Origin: Membranipora membranacea
Taxonomy: Eukaryota; Bryozoa; Gymnolaemata; Cheilostomatida; Membraniporidae
Length of the DNA: 64,000 nucleotides
Assembly: GCA_914767715.1 (NCBI GenBank)
Contig: OU612074.1
Coordinates: 17,038,062 to 17,102,061 of the forward strand
Direction of reading: 5' to 3'
Shown: positions 35,063 to 46,935 of the stretch, one piece after another
Position numbering within the stretch: the stretch's first letter is position 1
Layout: every line of letters begins with the position of its first letter
Notes under the pieces: model-generated
Databases searched by the model: none
Told to the model about the DNA's origin: nothing
Seen by the model: the letters and a program-made list of their open reading frames with translations, nothing else
Translations under genes and position numbers: made by a program

Positions 35063-37908
35063 ATATTACAAAGACAAAGTGGAAGTGATACAGGAATAAA
35101 TATAATCAAACAGCAAGATATTTGAATGTACTCAGCAATTGATTATCACAAGTTTAACCCTCACTCATATAAATCAAGTCTGCCCTATTCAAATTGAGAT
35201 GCCACCTGACTATTGGACAACTGAATTCACACCACTGCACCAGGGAGGGTGGGATGAATGGAGATTGCATTCATAAAAATTGACCAATCAGAATGCAGTA
35301 TTTGCTCTCAATCATGGGCACGGATTGAAAGTATTAAGATTTTTTTTCAGTCTGACATGACTTTTTGTAAATGATTATCTTCGTCTTCGTCTTCGTCTTG
35401 TTAATCGCCGTCGACGAGGTCTTTATAAGCGATGTGCAGTAGTAGACAACGGCATGGTTATAACAGTATTTTACTTCTGAAATTATGAAGACGAGTGAAT
35501 GGCAGTGTTATTCAGACCGACTGGTGTTGACTTGGCTGTATTTTCCCTCCCTCGCAGTGTCAGTGTCCTGGCTTACCTCTGCACCCGGATTGGCCCGTGG
35601 TAGAGGTTAGTTGACATACAACTGTGCTGAGTTGAAATACACGTATTTGTGAGGGAGTAAAAAAGGACAGCACAAGATACAGTTTTAAGGTCAATATTTA
35701 ATGGCAGAATCATTGCAACAACCTGTATAAGTAAAGTGGATGGGCAGGAGTACTTGTAATTCCAGCTAATCATAATTATACAATAAAACGGGCTGAGAGA
35801 AGCTTTCTCTCAGCTATTTACATAATATCACCTGACATCAAGCACAAGGGCTGATTGCAGCCCTGGTAAACGTTGAGATTAGCATAAAAATAAGTTTCGA
35901 CTAAGTGATTTTGATCACATATGTATGAGAACTGATACTAGCATGTTTAATGTGTGTATTATGACCCTCCCCAACCCAACATACATGTTTCAGGTTGGAA
36001 CTCAGGCTTAAAAGTTAGTAACTGATGCCAAAACTGCAATATTTTGAAAGATTATATGGCGAGGTACGCCATCTTTCTTTGAGGTATTTAGCTTTATTTA
36101 CGACTTAATAGGCATTTAAATATTATTAATACATTTTTGAACATGTTTTAACACATCTGTAATGTATATTTAATAAAGATATATCTCTCTCTTCTGTAAA
36201 TCAGATATAAAACTTTTAGTTTTCTCAATAGTTTCTTCATGAAGGTTATCTCCCTTGTCAAAACACTCTGCTGTGTGAGGTAAGAAATCTAGAAAACTCT
36301 TCTGTTATTATTCAGCTCAGTTAGTAATAGTATTGTAGTTGCAAAGAGTGTGGTATGGATAGTTTCAAAGCTTGCAGCAATGTGTAGGAAAATGAGGCGA
36401 TAAAGCCATGTCAAGGGACAGTATAAAGCTAAATTAGTATCTCGTGACGCTGCAGATGAATCTAACTCAATTCTCCTCAGAGAAACTGCTGCAAAGTTAG
36501 GATTTTCTCATGTTAATTCCTCTATCTATCACTGACTCGAGAACGATCGTATATTTTTCATATAAATTCCAGTTTGACTATTCCCCGTCAGCTATCTCAA
36601 GTAGCGGAACACGCGTACATGTGTACTTTAGAATATTAATAACCACATTTTATTTCTTACGCTTCAAGAGCATTGTCCAAACCCAGTAAGCTTGTATCAA
36701 GTTGCCACTGACAAATCTTTCATGCTCATAATCATCATGACACAGATACTACATAGTGTTTATATTTGTCTCGTACTTATTTTTCCTATCTGAATCTCAT
36801 GTGGAAACAACTTTATGTATTGTAAGCTGACGATGGTATTTTTCCATATGCTCATAATTATCAGAATATGGATAATAAAAGTGATATTCATCTAGTTAAA
36901 AACATTAGCATTGCTGACACAGTAAAAATTCAAACAGAGATAAGTAAAGTGATTTACACAAATAAAAATAGGAGGTGATTTGCAGATATCCTGTCAAGAT
37001 GAATGCTGTTTATCTTTAGCTGGCACAGTTTTTCAGTCATGAGTAGAGTGACGTGATTGCTTAGCATGTTTATTGCCTCAATGGTTTCTGATAATTTAGG
37101 TGTTGAATCAGGTTGTGATACCCATGACATGATCTTTGTATAGCTCGGAGTTGATGTTAGAAGCTGGTTTGCTTCCATAGCAGCAGTTGTGAGTTTGATG
37201 ATTTCTTTGGTAGCATCTGCAGATATCTCTAAAATCATATAAAAATAAATAATGTACGGAAGAGTTAAATATTGAGTTCATAGTCTCTGTGCGAGTATAG
37301 AGTCAGAGTCATTCACATCAACAACTTTCGAAATGTTGATGGATATATTTACTACTAATTGAGAAAGTAGACAAAATCCTCCACCAGTCTGGTCTGACCC
37401 AGTCAATGATCAGAATTGGTACTGATAGTAGGCATGCATACAGATTATTTCAACAAGTAAAGCATCTCAGTAAGATGCAACACACACATTTCTGAATCCT
37501 TGATGGTTTCAAAGAGACAGATTTGTTCATTCCTCTACCCGATGTTAAGTAAATGTTTCAATAGATTGTTGTGCAATACATTATCAATATTATCGCAAAA
37601 ATACTATTTTACCAAATGGCTTACGTATCAATATTGTCAAAATCTTTCCTAATATTCAGGCAAGCTTACCATTGATTAGAGTCTGATCAGGGTTGTGATG
37701 TTTATTAATATGTTTGGTGAGCCAAGTCTGTGAGTGATAAGTTTTTTCGCATAATGAACATGAGTAATTGCCGGCTGTGAGAGTTTCAGGCTTCGTGATA
37801 TTCGCTACGGGTTGCTAAGCTGTTCTGGACTTTTTCTCCTTCTAAAATACAAAAAATACATTTGACATATCGATGTGTGAATGATGAATGAAAAAGGATG
37901 AACCTGGG

Positions 37909-38098
37909 GGTCTTTCAATTAGAAACAACCAAAATCGCAATCTTATCGCGTCACTTGATGGAACTATATACATTCTGAGTGAGCGATTTGGGAGCGATTT
38001 TCTCTAATTGAAACACCAAGTGAGTGATAATTTTGAGCGATGTGATAGTGATAACTTGCTTTAGTAAAGGATCACTCTTTCTAATTAAAAGACCTCCC
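37909..38098. mobile_element. MITE, GGTCTTTCAATTAGAA ends, copy 1 (nested)
   Basis: The left end ggggtctttcaattagaa and the right end ttctaattaaaagacctccc are inverted matches. The interior contains 'gatggaactatatacattct' and 'aagtgagtgataattttgag', both shared with 54327-54543. It lies inside the hAT-like element, in intron 1 of its zinc-finger gene. Confidence 0.85.
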
Positions 38099-38463
38099 TG
38101 TGGAATAAAGGTTGCTTGCCAATGGGGAGCTAACCAACCTTCAACCAGCCCAATACATATTTACTATGCTCTATGACAATACCATTGGCAAGAGAAGTTC
38201 AACCAATACTGAATACGTTATTGAGAGACAACGAGGCAAGGACTGGAGGATAGATAGTATTATATCAATGATCATATTGTATAACGATTCAACAATGAAC
38301 ATTTCATCAAAACAGAGATAGGGAGGTAGGGAAAGGTAGTTAAAAGTGGAGAGTAAATTAAGTAGTGTCTAGACTCTAGTTAGTTTTACATATAGATAGA
38401 TAGATAACAGGCCTACAATTTCTTCATGCCATGGTTGGTATGTGTGTAGCATCTATCTAAGAT

Positions 38464-38481
38464 CAAGGAGTTAACTCCTTG
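38464..38481. repeat. Short palindrome CAAGGAGTTAACTCCTTG, copy 2
   Basis: Perfect 18 bp palindrome within the hAT-like element, similar to those at 35037 and 59673. Confidence 0.6.
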
Positions 38482-39455
38482 CTAAGATCTAGCATTGCTG
38501 GTTCTTAGGAATATAACACAGCTGATAAGTGACACTGAGTGTCATATCCATCTCGTATTGCTGGTAATAAATGGACATGTTGTGGCTTGCTGTTTCAATG
38601 ATTGTTGAATTTGTTTGCTTCCAAAATTAAAATATTTCTGATCCTATTTCATCCTACATAATAATTACTCACCTCAATAATGGTCATGAAATCGTCATCA
38701 CTGTCTGAGAAATAGTCACAAAAATCATTTTCATAAACATCATTGTCATTGGAGTAAGCCATGCCGCTTTTATTTCACTATTAGATCAATAAATTGATGA
38801 ACGACTGAACAGAGATGCAACTACTTGTAGCAAGTGTGACTCACACTGATTTCGAGATTACACTATTAGTATGTGTATCTCTGATCGATAGAGCTTCTGT
38901 CGCAAATATTGAGCACCTATGTTTGGCTAAAAAAGAGGACAACTTTAATTTTATGAAACAGACATGATCGAAACAGATTTACCTAGCTCTGCATTATTAG
39001 TTCTCTCTTCTCAGCTTAGGCTAGCAATACACAGTTTCGATGTCACTTTTCTTGTCAAAAACATGTGTTAAATGCTTTTCTAAAACTGTTAAAAGGTGAT
39101 ATCAGATTTTCTAACTATAAATTAGAATATTTTAACAAAGAATGAAAAAATGATAAGTGTATATCCAAAAGTTTGGGTAATCATCCATACGTCTCCTAAA
39201 TACTGAATTCCAGCTGCACTCAAGCTAAGTGAATTAATTCACTCTCTATCGATCAGAGATATACATGCAATAGTATATCACGTGATCAGTGTGAGTGTGA
39301 CTCTTAATTATTACTAATAAATCAGACTTTTATACGATAGTGTCGTAAATTATTTGGTCGCCAGGGGAAGGCAACTTTACAGCCGTACCTATGATTGTAA
39401 ACAAAAATGTCACGTGACAGCTGAAGTGCAATCTCCATTCATCCCACCCTCCCTG

Positions 39456-41040
39456 ACTGCACCAATGTAAACATGTTTTGCATATCCTCTCTGAGTTGTC
39501 TTCTCTTTATCCGGGTCAGGAAAACTCCCAATGTTATCAAAAATCTTTTTTATAGGTCATGTTTATATTCTTATCATGAAGACATGAAGATTTATTGGAA
39601 TTTGTGGGTATTGTATTTCATACTGTACTGTTGAATGTGTGAGTAGTTGGAGGTGGTGGAGTTGTGGGTAATCATCATTTAATGAGGTTTCAAATATAAA
39701 TTTTTTGACGATGTATCGACTTTCAATGGAACTTATGTAAAGATCCATTTGTTCTTATCAAATCCAACCACCATATTCCCTAGTCACAGGGTTGTTGCAT
39801 GTACATCATTTGACATCAATTCACTGCAATATTACTTTTTTTCTGCATAGCCAAAAGACAAAAATATTTTTGTTCTTTCAATACTTCCTCGTTTTCCATT
39901 TTATTGAGATAATAAAAATTACAGTTTTCACTGTTTGATAAATTATACCACTTCCTCTCCTCAGATCTGAGACTGTGATAATAATGTACTAGTTACTGTG
40001 AAGCTGATTGTCGAGCTGTCAACATGCACCTGTTGTAGTAAATACCCTCTGCTAAATTCTCATACGAACAAAATAACAATCAAAACATTACTATCGAAGT
40101 CTAAGAAATGCAGACATCACCATAGCTTTTGTATGTTTATCCTCACCACAGATGTCTGATGATATACTTTTAAATGAATCGAGCAAGGTAAGGCATTAGC
40201 CAACTGAATCTGCCGAACAGACGCAGTCAATTTTAAACCAGGCCATCAAGACACAGTTTGGTTTTCTTTGGGCAGTGTAAGTTCATTAAGAAAAGTTCTG
40301 ACATTGTGAGAGGAGTTCAAACTCGCCGGCAAACAAAATATGTAATAACAACATCATCACTGGCAGATTGCATCTTAGATGAATTTTATTTGTTATAAAA
40401 GATTTAATTATATCTTCAAAAGGTTTTCAGATCATAAAACTTAAGGGTAAAAGGCATAAAAAGTCAAGAAGATCGATAAAGAGAAAAAATGAGAAAAATC
40501 AGATAGAACAAAAAATGGGTATTACAACTTCACCTTTGTTGTTTAATATACTCAGCTGTTTAGTTAGTACAGATCTTTTAAATTGAAAGTCAGTCGGTAC
40601 AATGTGGTAACTAAAACCAAGCATGCACACAACAGGGACCAATAAAAATTGCGTAGTGCATCACAGTGTTCAATAAACGCTTTCGAAATGTTGCTTTTTT
40701 TGTATCTATCAGGTGCTTCCACATTTAAGGCAATATAAAGGCTAGACCTGATATCAAAATTGGCACGCAAATCCAATTCAATCAAACAATCAACGGATGG
40801 AATGAACATGAGAAAGAGGTATACTAAAATTGATGATTGAAGTTGGCCTTTGTGATATGAGTGTTGCGATGATAACAACGCAAATTATTTCATGATTACA
40901 TTGAGCTATAGGACAGGTGCTGTGACGTTACGTCTTATACTTATACCAGAGGGTAGCTAGCCTGAGAAGCAGCTCTGCACTGGTTGTCGGGTTTATAGCC
41001 ATCTCGCTAACATTTTTTACACCAACTCTCATCTAAGCTG
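39456..41040. repeat. Segmental duplication, left copy (partner ~47610-49022)
   Basis: Many strings are shared, collinear and in the same orientation, with about 47610-49022: 'gtcaggaaaactccca', 'cgctttcgaaatgttgctttt', 'gtgctgtgacgttacgtctt' and 'agagggtagctagcctg'. Together with coiled-coil genes A and B and their 3' flanks, this shows an ancestral unit of [coiled-coil gene - cathepsin L 3' end] duplicated in tandem. The left unit runs about 31.6-41.04 kb and the right unit about 43.2-49.02 kb. The hAT-like insertion accounts for most of the length difference. Confidence 0.9.
40941..41036 (-). pseudogene. Truncated cathepsin L last-exon pseudogene
   Basis: This matches the last exon of the intact cathepsin L at 48923-49022. 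The C-terminal codons for ASQASYPLV and the TAA stop are preserved. Upstream there are a one-base deletion before the DNQC codons, a Trp-Gly codon pair changed to Trp-Cys, and a stop near the former GYI codons. No other cathepsin exon follows at higher coordinates, so the duplication broke within what was intron 6. Confidence 0.85.
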
Positions 41041-41090
41041 TCAAGAGAAGTAGGAATTAGCACATTTAGATACAATATTTAGGGAATTAA

Positions 41091-41719
41091 TAGTTTTACA
41101 TATTTATGGATAAGGCCTTTGTTCCTACAATAAGAGCTAAAACTATAAATCCATGATTATATAATCTTATCTCAGAACCATCGCCATCCTTTGAGCTTGA
41201 GTAAAATATCTGAATCAATTCATTAGGGTAATAAGTTAAAAATAATTTCTTTTGGTTGTGTTCCGGTTTGATAGATTTCATTTCATTAAATTTTGTACGA
41301 CTCCGCACTTGATGAATTAGGCTGCTGCAATCTGTCATCAGTAGAACCTGATCTCAGCATGACTTGGTTTCTCCTTTTTGCTGCGGACATTGCTGCTTAT
41401 CCAGACAAAAATTAGAGAATCTTTAGTTTCACATATCTTATGGATAAAGCCTTCGTTCCTGGGATAAAAGCTAAAACTATAACTCTAAGATTTTTATAAT
41501 CTTATCTCAGAACCATCGCACTACTTTGCACTCAAGTAAAATATCTGAATCAATTCATTAGGGCAATAAGATAAAAAAATAACTGATTTTGGTTTTGTTC
41601 TGGTTTGATTGATTTGATTTCATCAATTTTTGTAAAACTAACACTTGATTAAATAGCCGGCTGCAATCTGTCATCAGTAGAACCCGCTTTTGCTGCGGAC
41701 GTTGCTGCTTATCCGGACA
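41091..41719. repeat. Tandem duplication, ~332 bp unit x2
   Basis: Copy 1 (41091-41405) and copy 2 (41423-41719) share 'aatcttatctcagaaccatc', 'aaaatatctgaatcaattca', 'ctgcaatctgtcatcagtag' and 'tgctgcggac-ttgctgctta'. Divergence is moderate. The array begins just beyond the end of the left segmental duplicate, so it may mark its breakpoint. No coding frame. Confidence 0.9.
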
Positions 41720-42470
41720 TTAGCTTCATTGGTTCTTTGAGAAGAAGTAAGATGAGTTTGAAGGAATCATCTATGTCTGGTGGATGAGACAGTGAGCAGT
41801 CAGAAATACTCAAACATTAATACTTCACTAAACTACATTAGGTACGATCCTAATAATTAACTTTTCAACAAGCAAATAAGTTTACATCTGAGTTACCCTA
41901 TCTTGTGTGATGAGCTTTGATATAAGATAAGAATTCTACATCTGGAAAACTAAAATCAGGAAGTTCAGCCTGTTTTCTATGAAACAAGTTTCAGCCACTG
42001 ATCAACATCATTGATATAAATTTTATTCTAAGAACTAAGCTATATAGGAAATTCCAAGATTGGAAAAACCAGGAATAGCCAATATTTTATGAACAGAGGA
42101 CGAGGTATCAGAGTTGAAACATTTCTTTTCTTCATATCATACTATTCACTATAACAGTCAGGTAAGTAAACTGATAAAATTGATTGATCCATAATGTAGC
42201 CCAATCATAGTAGTGATTATCATAACTTACAATGGTACAGTTAGACAAAAGTCCTTGATACCTACAATGAGTGTGAGCACCAGAAAAACAAGTACATTAC
42301 CAGGACAAGCAGGGTCACTATAGGAATTACCTAAAAAGCTCACATTACACCCATTCAAGACCTTAGAGCGGCCTGCAAAATCTAGACAATACTACATAAT
42401 TGCTGTTGCTCAACTAGAGCTACTTTGCAATTAATCATATCAGTACTGAACCAACACCTTGACCAGTCTT
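41720..42470. other. No gene seen
   Basis: I see no supported exon, RNA or repeat boundary between the 332 bp tandem pair and the TGAGAC-rich region. Confidence 0.45.
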
Positions 42471-42960
42471 GGGCCTCTGAGACAGTCTTGAAACGGTTGT
42501 AAGACTAAGTATGTGAGACATGTTGTGAGGAGTTGTAAAGCGGCAGTCATGAGACATTGCATTACAAAACTACAAAACCGTCCACTATGATTTTTTCATA
42601 AACTGGCTACTGGGCCTTTACAGAGCTGGATTCCTTTTGTAAGACATGTCTAACGTTCTGTGGATTGATTTGAGTCTACAAATTAAACCTTTAGACTGCA
42701 TTCAAAGTCTTACGACTGCAGTTTCTCATCGTACCATGACTATTTGACTACGTTCCAAAACTGTCTCAGAACACGTCTCATCAGTGATAATGCACCCGTC
42801 GCCAGCAACTGGTCAGATGTCCTTTCAGAACTGATAAATGAATTGTAATTTGTCAGACTGTCTTGAGACATTGTGAAGCATTCTTTAAACTCTGTTAGGC
42901 AGCGTTGAGGTGTTGTGAGGCTGTTTTGAGACATTGTGAGGCTCTGTTGAGGCCTAATGC
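42471..42960. repeat. Degenerate TGAGACATTGTGAGG-rich repeat region
   Basis: Variants of tgagacattgtgagg occur at least five times on the plus strand toward the right end, and related or inverted forms occur at the left (gggcctctgagacagtcttg). The pattern suggests a decayed element with repeated subterminal motifs. The open minus-strand frame here (42934-42740) is a by-product of the repeats. Confidence 0.45.
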
Positions 42961-43232
42961 TAAGATCGAAGATACCAAAACAAACCCACTCAAAAACAAT
43001 AGACTCATAACAAGCTTTCGATTTTCTGTGTCATATAAATTGGTTGTCTTTGAAACCTGTTTATTTTCATAGTCAAGGTTTCTTTGACTGACCCTTACCC
43101 TCTAGTAAAAGTCAGCATTATATAAATCTTAGAAGGTCTATGTGATATTCATCAGAACCTTTGCTATGGCCGTCTCAAGTACTCCCAGACTGAACTACTG
43201 ACTGTCTCGTCTGATTCAATTACAGGCGTCTT

Positions 43233-46200
43233 ATGAGCTCCAGTCTCATCAAGGTACAAGAGCTATTAAACAGAATGTCCGGTAGCAACCAAGAAAGACT
43301 GCAAGATCAGTTCCACATGGTAAGATCTAACGATGTCTGACTACAACAGGGACATTGTTTACGATCCTTGCTCTGATTTCAACATGGATAAAATGTTAAA
43401 TTCTTCACCTCTTTTTTTCATTCCTCTAGTCTTGTTCACTAAATTTGAAATATTGAGAACACATTCCTGTGTAGTGAAGACCAACTATACCAGCTGGGTT
43501 ATCATGTTAATAGCTAGCCTTCTTTAGGATTCTGCTACATTCAATTTATTATACATTCGGCAATTTGAAGAACATCACACCAAAATATCTTGCATATCCA
43601 GACAAACTTCAGGTTTACATTTTGCAATATAGTCAGTTCTGATTGATTGATTCATTAATTTATCGGCATGCTACCACATCAATCGTAGTAAAAAGCTCTG
43701 TAAGGTATTCAAGCCTCAATATTGCGGCTTAGATACTGGTTTTCTGGTATATATTCGGTCATTACATTCTCAGATCAGAACATAGAAATTATGCATCAAT
43801 ATCAAATTGTATGATGAAGTACCCATCAGCAATATGTAACTAATAGAGAAACTTGAACGGCACGAGCATTGTTAGGGAAGCGTTTAAAGTCCCATGCTGA
43901 TTGATCAGCATACATCATACCATTATATAGGCAAATTGATAATGACATAACGCACAACAATAACTATATATACCCAAAATACAGATAAAAAACTATGATT
44001 GATTACATTACAGTTGAAGGGAAGAAAAGACTTTATTCAAAGGTAAGCGTTATCATCCAACTTCATTCTGCAGATAATTTTCTTTGCATTTCATCTATTT
44101 GGCCCAGGCTTTACCAGCTGACATGTGCGGTGTGATTGGTTAGTTTTTCTCATTCTCCGCTAAGATTATTGATGGGTACTCTCTGCTTGTTCTTAGAAGC
44201 TGAAAGGTTTTCTGAGCAATGGCTGGTCTAACCAATCCAACTAAAATGGTATGATGGCTGGTGATCTCATTTTTGTTTGCTAACTTTTCAAGGCTATCAT
44301 AAAATTATCATTGTTGTCACCTCTGGATATCCCCAGTATGCAAAAACTTACGAGGAGGCATGGTTTTAAAAGTTAAGTGTGCGGGTAACAGAAAACAATA
44401 TGATCACTGTTGGTGCTAAACAAAGGGGCTCAAGATCTCTTCTGCTCTTCTTATTAGTCATTAAATTCATCTCCAAACTTCTGGATATGTCAAAATATAC
44501 TCGTTCATGTCAGTGTGGGCGTCTTGGGGATATTTTATTGATAAGATATTCAGTCTTGATGTACTAGATGATAATATTGCATAGCAGGAATTAATTTTAA
44601 GTACGTAAGTATCTTGTTACAGTTTAGAATAAATGTAACTGCTTAAGCTACAGCCTGTCCTAATTTCTTTCTATTGACACGCAACGTTCAAACTGACCTC
44701 CCTGATTATTTTGGGATTAAGTTGCATACTGAGGCTTTGTTCAACACTGGCCATTTTTATTATTCAACTGTTTCACTTATTATTTTGGAAATGATAAAGC
44801 TTTAATCTTGTACATAATTTAGTTTGTTCTTTAATGTTCCCTTTAATTCTATTGTAGATTCTTGAGAGCTGCTAAAGGTATGTACAAAGAGATGCGTCAC
44901 ATCATTAGGTTGAGTGATATTTTTGTTACCATATGTGAGGCGACCACCATCTAATGTCATAACTAATTTGCCGAAGATTTTGCTATTAGAGCACCTAATT
45001 TACCTATAAAAGAAACTAAGAAATCTCATGAATAAGCAAATTACCTTCCTATCATTAAAAACTCAATTAGTCTATGAGCATTAAACTGTGGAACTATGAG
45101 AATGGTTCTGAGTGTCAAAATGATCATTTCACGCATTTCCAAAAAGAAATGCATAAGGTTGGCTTATATCTATAATTATTATGTTATGATCAAGTACCCT
45201 TCAGCTCCTGACCATGAAGGTATTGTAGCATGTTGTCATATTTGGCTCTGAGAATAGATTGATTGATTGATTGATTTGTATTCTATCACTATAACTGTAA
45301 AAGTTGCGAGAAAAAGGAATAATTTACTCCTCCATGAAATATTGAATTCCCTCCATTGTTATATTTAACATGTCTTATGTGCGGGAGAAAAACCAGCTCC
45401 TCATCAGGTGGCTCGCTTAAAAAAGAAATTCATAGCAACCTGGTGCTTTTGGTTAATTTTACCTTATCTTGTTGTGAAGCCTTGATAGATTAAATCGCTA
45501 TTGATTTTGCCATCCGAGGCATAATATATCAGATTTAGTTTTCCTTTTCATAGAGCAAAAGATCCGAAGTCGTAAAAGGGAAAACTTGAATAAGAATGAT
45601 CATGAACATCTTGCCGAGTACTGGAAAGAAGATAACACGGCTAACACTAACAAATATTTGACTGTGAACTTCGACCAGGCATCAAGAGTTAGCCGTCTGA
45701 ACGCGCATGAAATCCAAATTGCCAGCCTCCACAGCTTAACAACCAGACAAGGCAAATATTTGGAGGCAGACAGAGCAGAACAGAAAAATGCAAATGCAAA
45801 TCTTCAGACTGCCGTCAACAATGGGCAGCAAAGTATCGAGCAACTGAGAGCGGCACTTGCATCCGAACGACAGACAACAGAACAGCAGAGAGGAGAAATC
45901 GCTGCCATCAATTCATCTGCAGCTGAAGAGAAGCAGAAGAGAGAGAAGCTTGAAACGGAATTCGGGGCTTTCAAGGCAGAAACTGAGATGAAGACAGAAC
46001 AGCTGAAGAGAGACTTTGTAGCATCAAATTTATCCGCCACAGAAGAAATTGGTAAGAGAGAAAAGCTTCAGACTGAATTTGAGGCTTTCAAGGCAGAAAC
46101 ACAGAGGAAGACAGAGCAACTGGGAGCGGACCAGGCTAGAGAGATCGAAATCATGAAACAACAGATATCTCAACTTCTAGCGAACACAACTGTGAAGGAT

Positions 46201-46935
46201 CTAGCCATCCACCAACTGAACAACCAACACGGAGCGATGGGGGAAAGGTGCACCGGACTGAGAACAGATGTGGATGACTTGGGAATTAGAACTCACAGAC
46301 AGGAAAATGACATCAACCAAGTTGCTAATCGTGTGGAAGGTGTGTGACTCAGTGATTTGAGTAAAACTTTTAATTTGCCAACTGGCAGTTTTTCGTTCTT
46401 TCCATATTAAAAAAATACGAACAAAGGTGACTTTCGTATCCGCATCCATTCATTTGTAAAAGGTGGTCGATTTTTCCATGATTGAAATGTATATGCCTCG
46501 CAGTATGTCATTCACTGCTGAATACTCATAGCTTGTTTCTCTTTGATAGATTTGGAAGAGGGTCAGGCTGAGCTGGTAGAGTTAAGTGAGTATTGGATTA
46601 AAAAATATTGGGACTTACTTGGAACAATACTGCCTGAAAAATGGATTTGAGATTGATGAAAGTTTTGAATGTTTGCGAATATTTTAACTAAAATTGAAAA
46701 TCAATCCACCTTAACCATGTCGGATGAAGTATTGTAACAGCAGCAGATGTGACAGAGCATTTTTTTAAAGATCACATACGTCATATGGGTCTGAGATCGG
46801 TCCGTGAATGTTTAGGTGTTAAATAGATCCTTTTTTTTTATAACAGCACGTCGTGAGGTTGTGGCAGAAGAGGCTGATGACAGAGATGAGAATGAAGCTG
46901 ATGAGGAGGAGGATGAGGTTCTGCTATTCATGTGA
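43233..46935 (+). CDS. Coiled-coil protein B (paralogue of 31.6 kb gene), 348 aa
   Basis: Exons 43233-43319, 44014-44042, 44858-44877, 45554-46339, 46550-46585 and 46847-46935 (TGA) add to exactly 349 codons, with GT-AG introns and matching phases. Two micro-exons (29 and 20 nt) encode KGRKDFIQRFLRAAK, which aligns to SFIQRAREVK of paralogue A. The large exon is a charged coiled coil with the same repeated units (EEKQKREKLETEFGAFKAET...), the same TTVKDLAIHQLNNQHG segment and an acidic tail ending DEVLLFM. One repeat unit fewer is present than in A. The first Met and exon 1 (MSSSLIKVQELLNRMSGSNQ) are my best choice, but an upstream exon is possible because 'tacag' precedes it. Family and function are not recognised. 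Confidence 0.82.

Larger units (their letters stand above)
36954..38762 (-). pseudogene. C2H2 zinc-finger gene inside the hAT-like element, one in-frame stop
   Basis: Three minus-strand exons have matching phases and GT-AG borders: 38762-38673 (ATG; MAYSNDNDVYENDF..., acidic), 37841-37670 and 37228-36954 (stop). Exon 2 encodes one classical C2H2 finger, CSLCEKTYHSQTWLTKHINKH (C-x2-C-x12-H-x3-H). Exon 3 adds about 90 residues of predicted helix. With the best acceptor (ttttgtattttag), the ninth codon of exon 2 is TAG (37815-37817). A weaker acceptor just after it (agcttag) would restore an open frame of about 169 residues. So this is either a recently disabled gene or one using the downstream acceptor. 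The finger is C2H2 rather than the BED type usual in hAT transposases. Function unknown. Confidence 0.65.
35241..39455. mobile_element. hAT-like DNA element, 4,215 bp, carrying a zinc-finger gene
   Basis: Perfect 29 bp terminal inverted repeats begin CAGGGAGGGTGGGATGAATG (35241) and end with the complement, ...CCCTCCCTG (39455). The direct repeat actgcac stands on both sides (35234-35240, 39456-39462) and extends to 8 bp if the shared C is counted. CAGGG...CCCTG ends with 8 bp duplications are typical of the hAT superfamily. The paralogous sequence around 47590-47620 continues without the insert, giving an empty site. No hAT transposase or dimerisation domain is visible, so the element seems non-autonomous. 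It holds a minus-strand spliced zinc-finger gene and a nested MITE at 37909-38098. Confidence 0.9.

Noticed and set aside
35241-39455. CRISPR, prophage or bacterial mobile element
   Set aside because: The window is intron-rich animal DNA; there are no spaced identical repeats, operons or bacterial genes.
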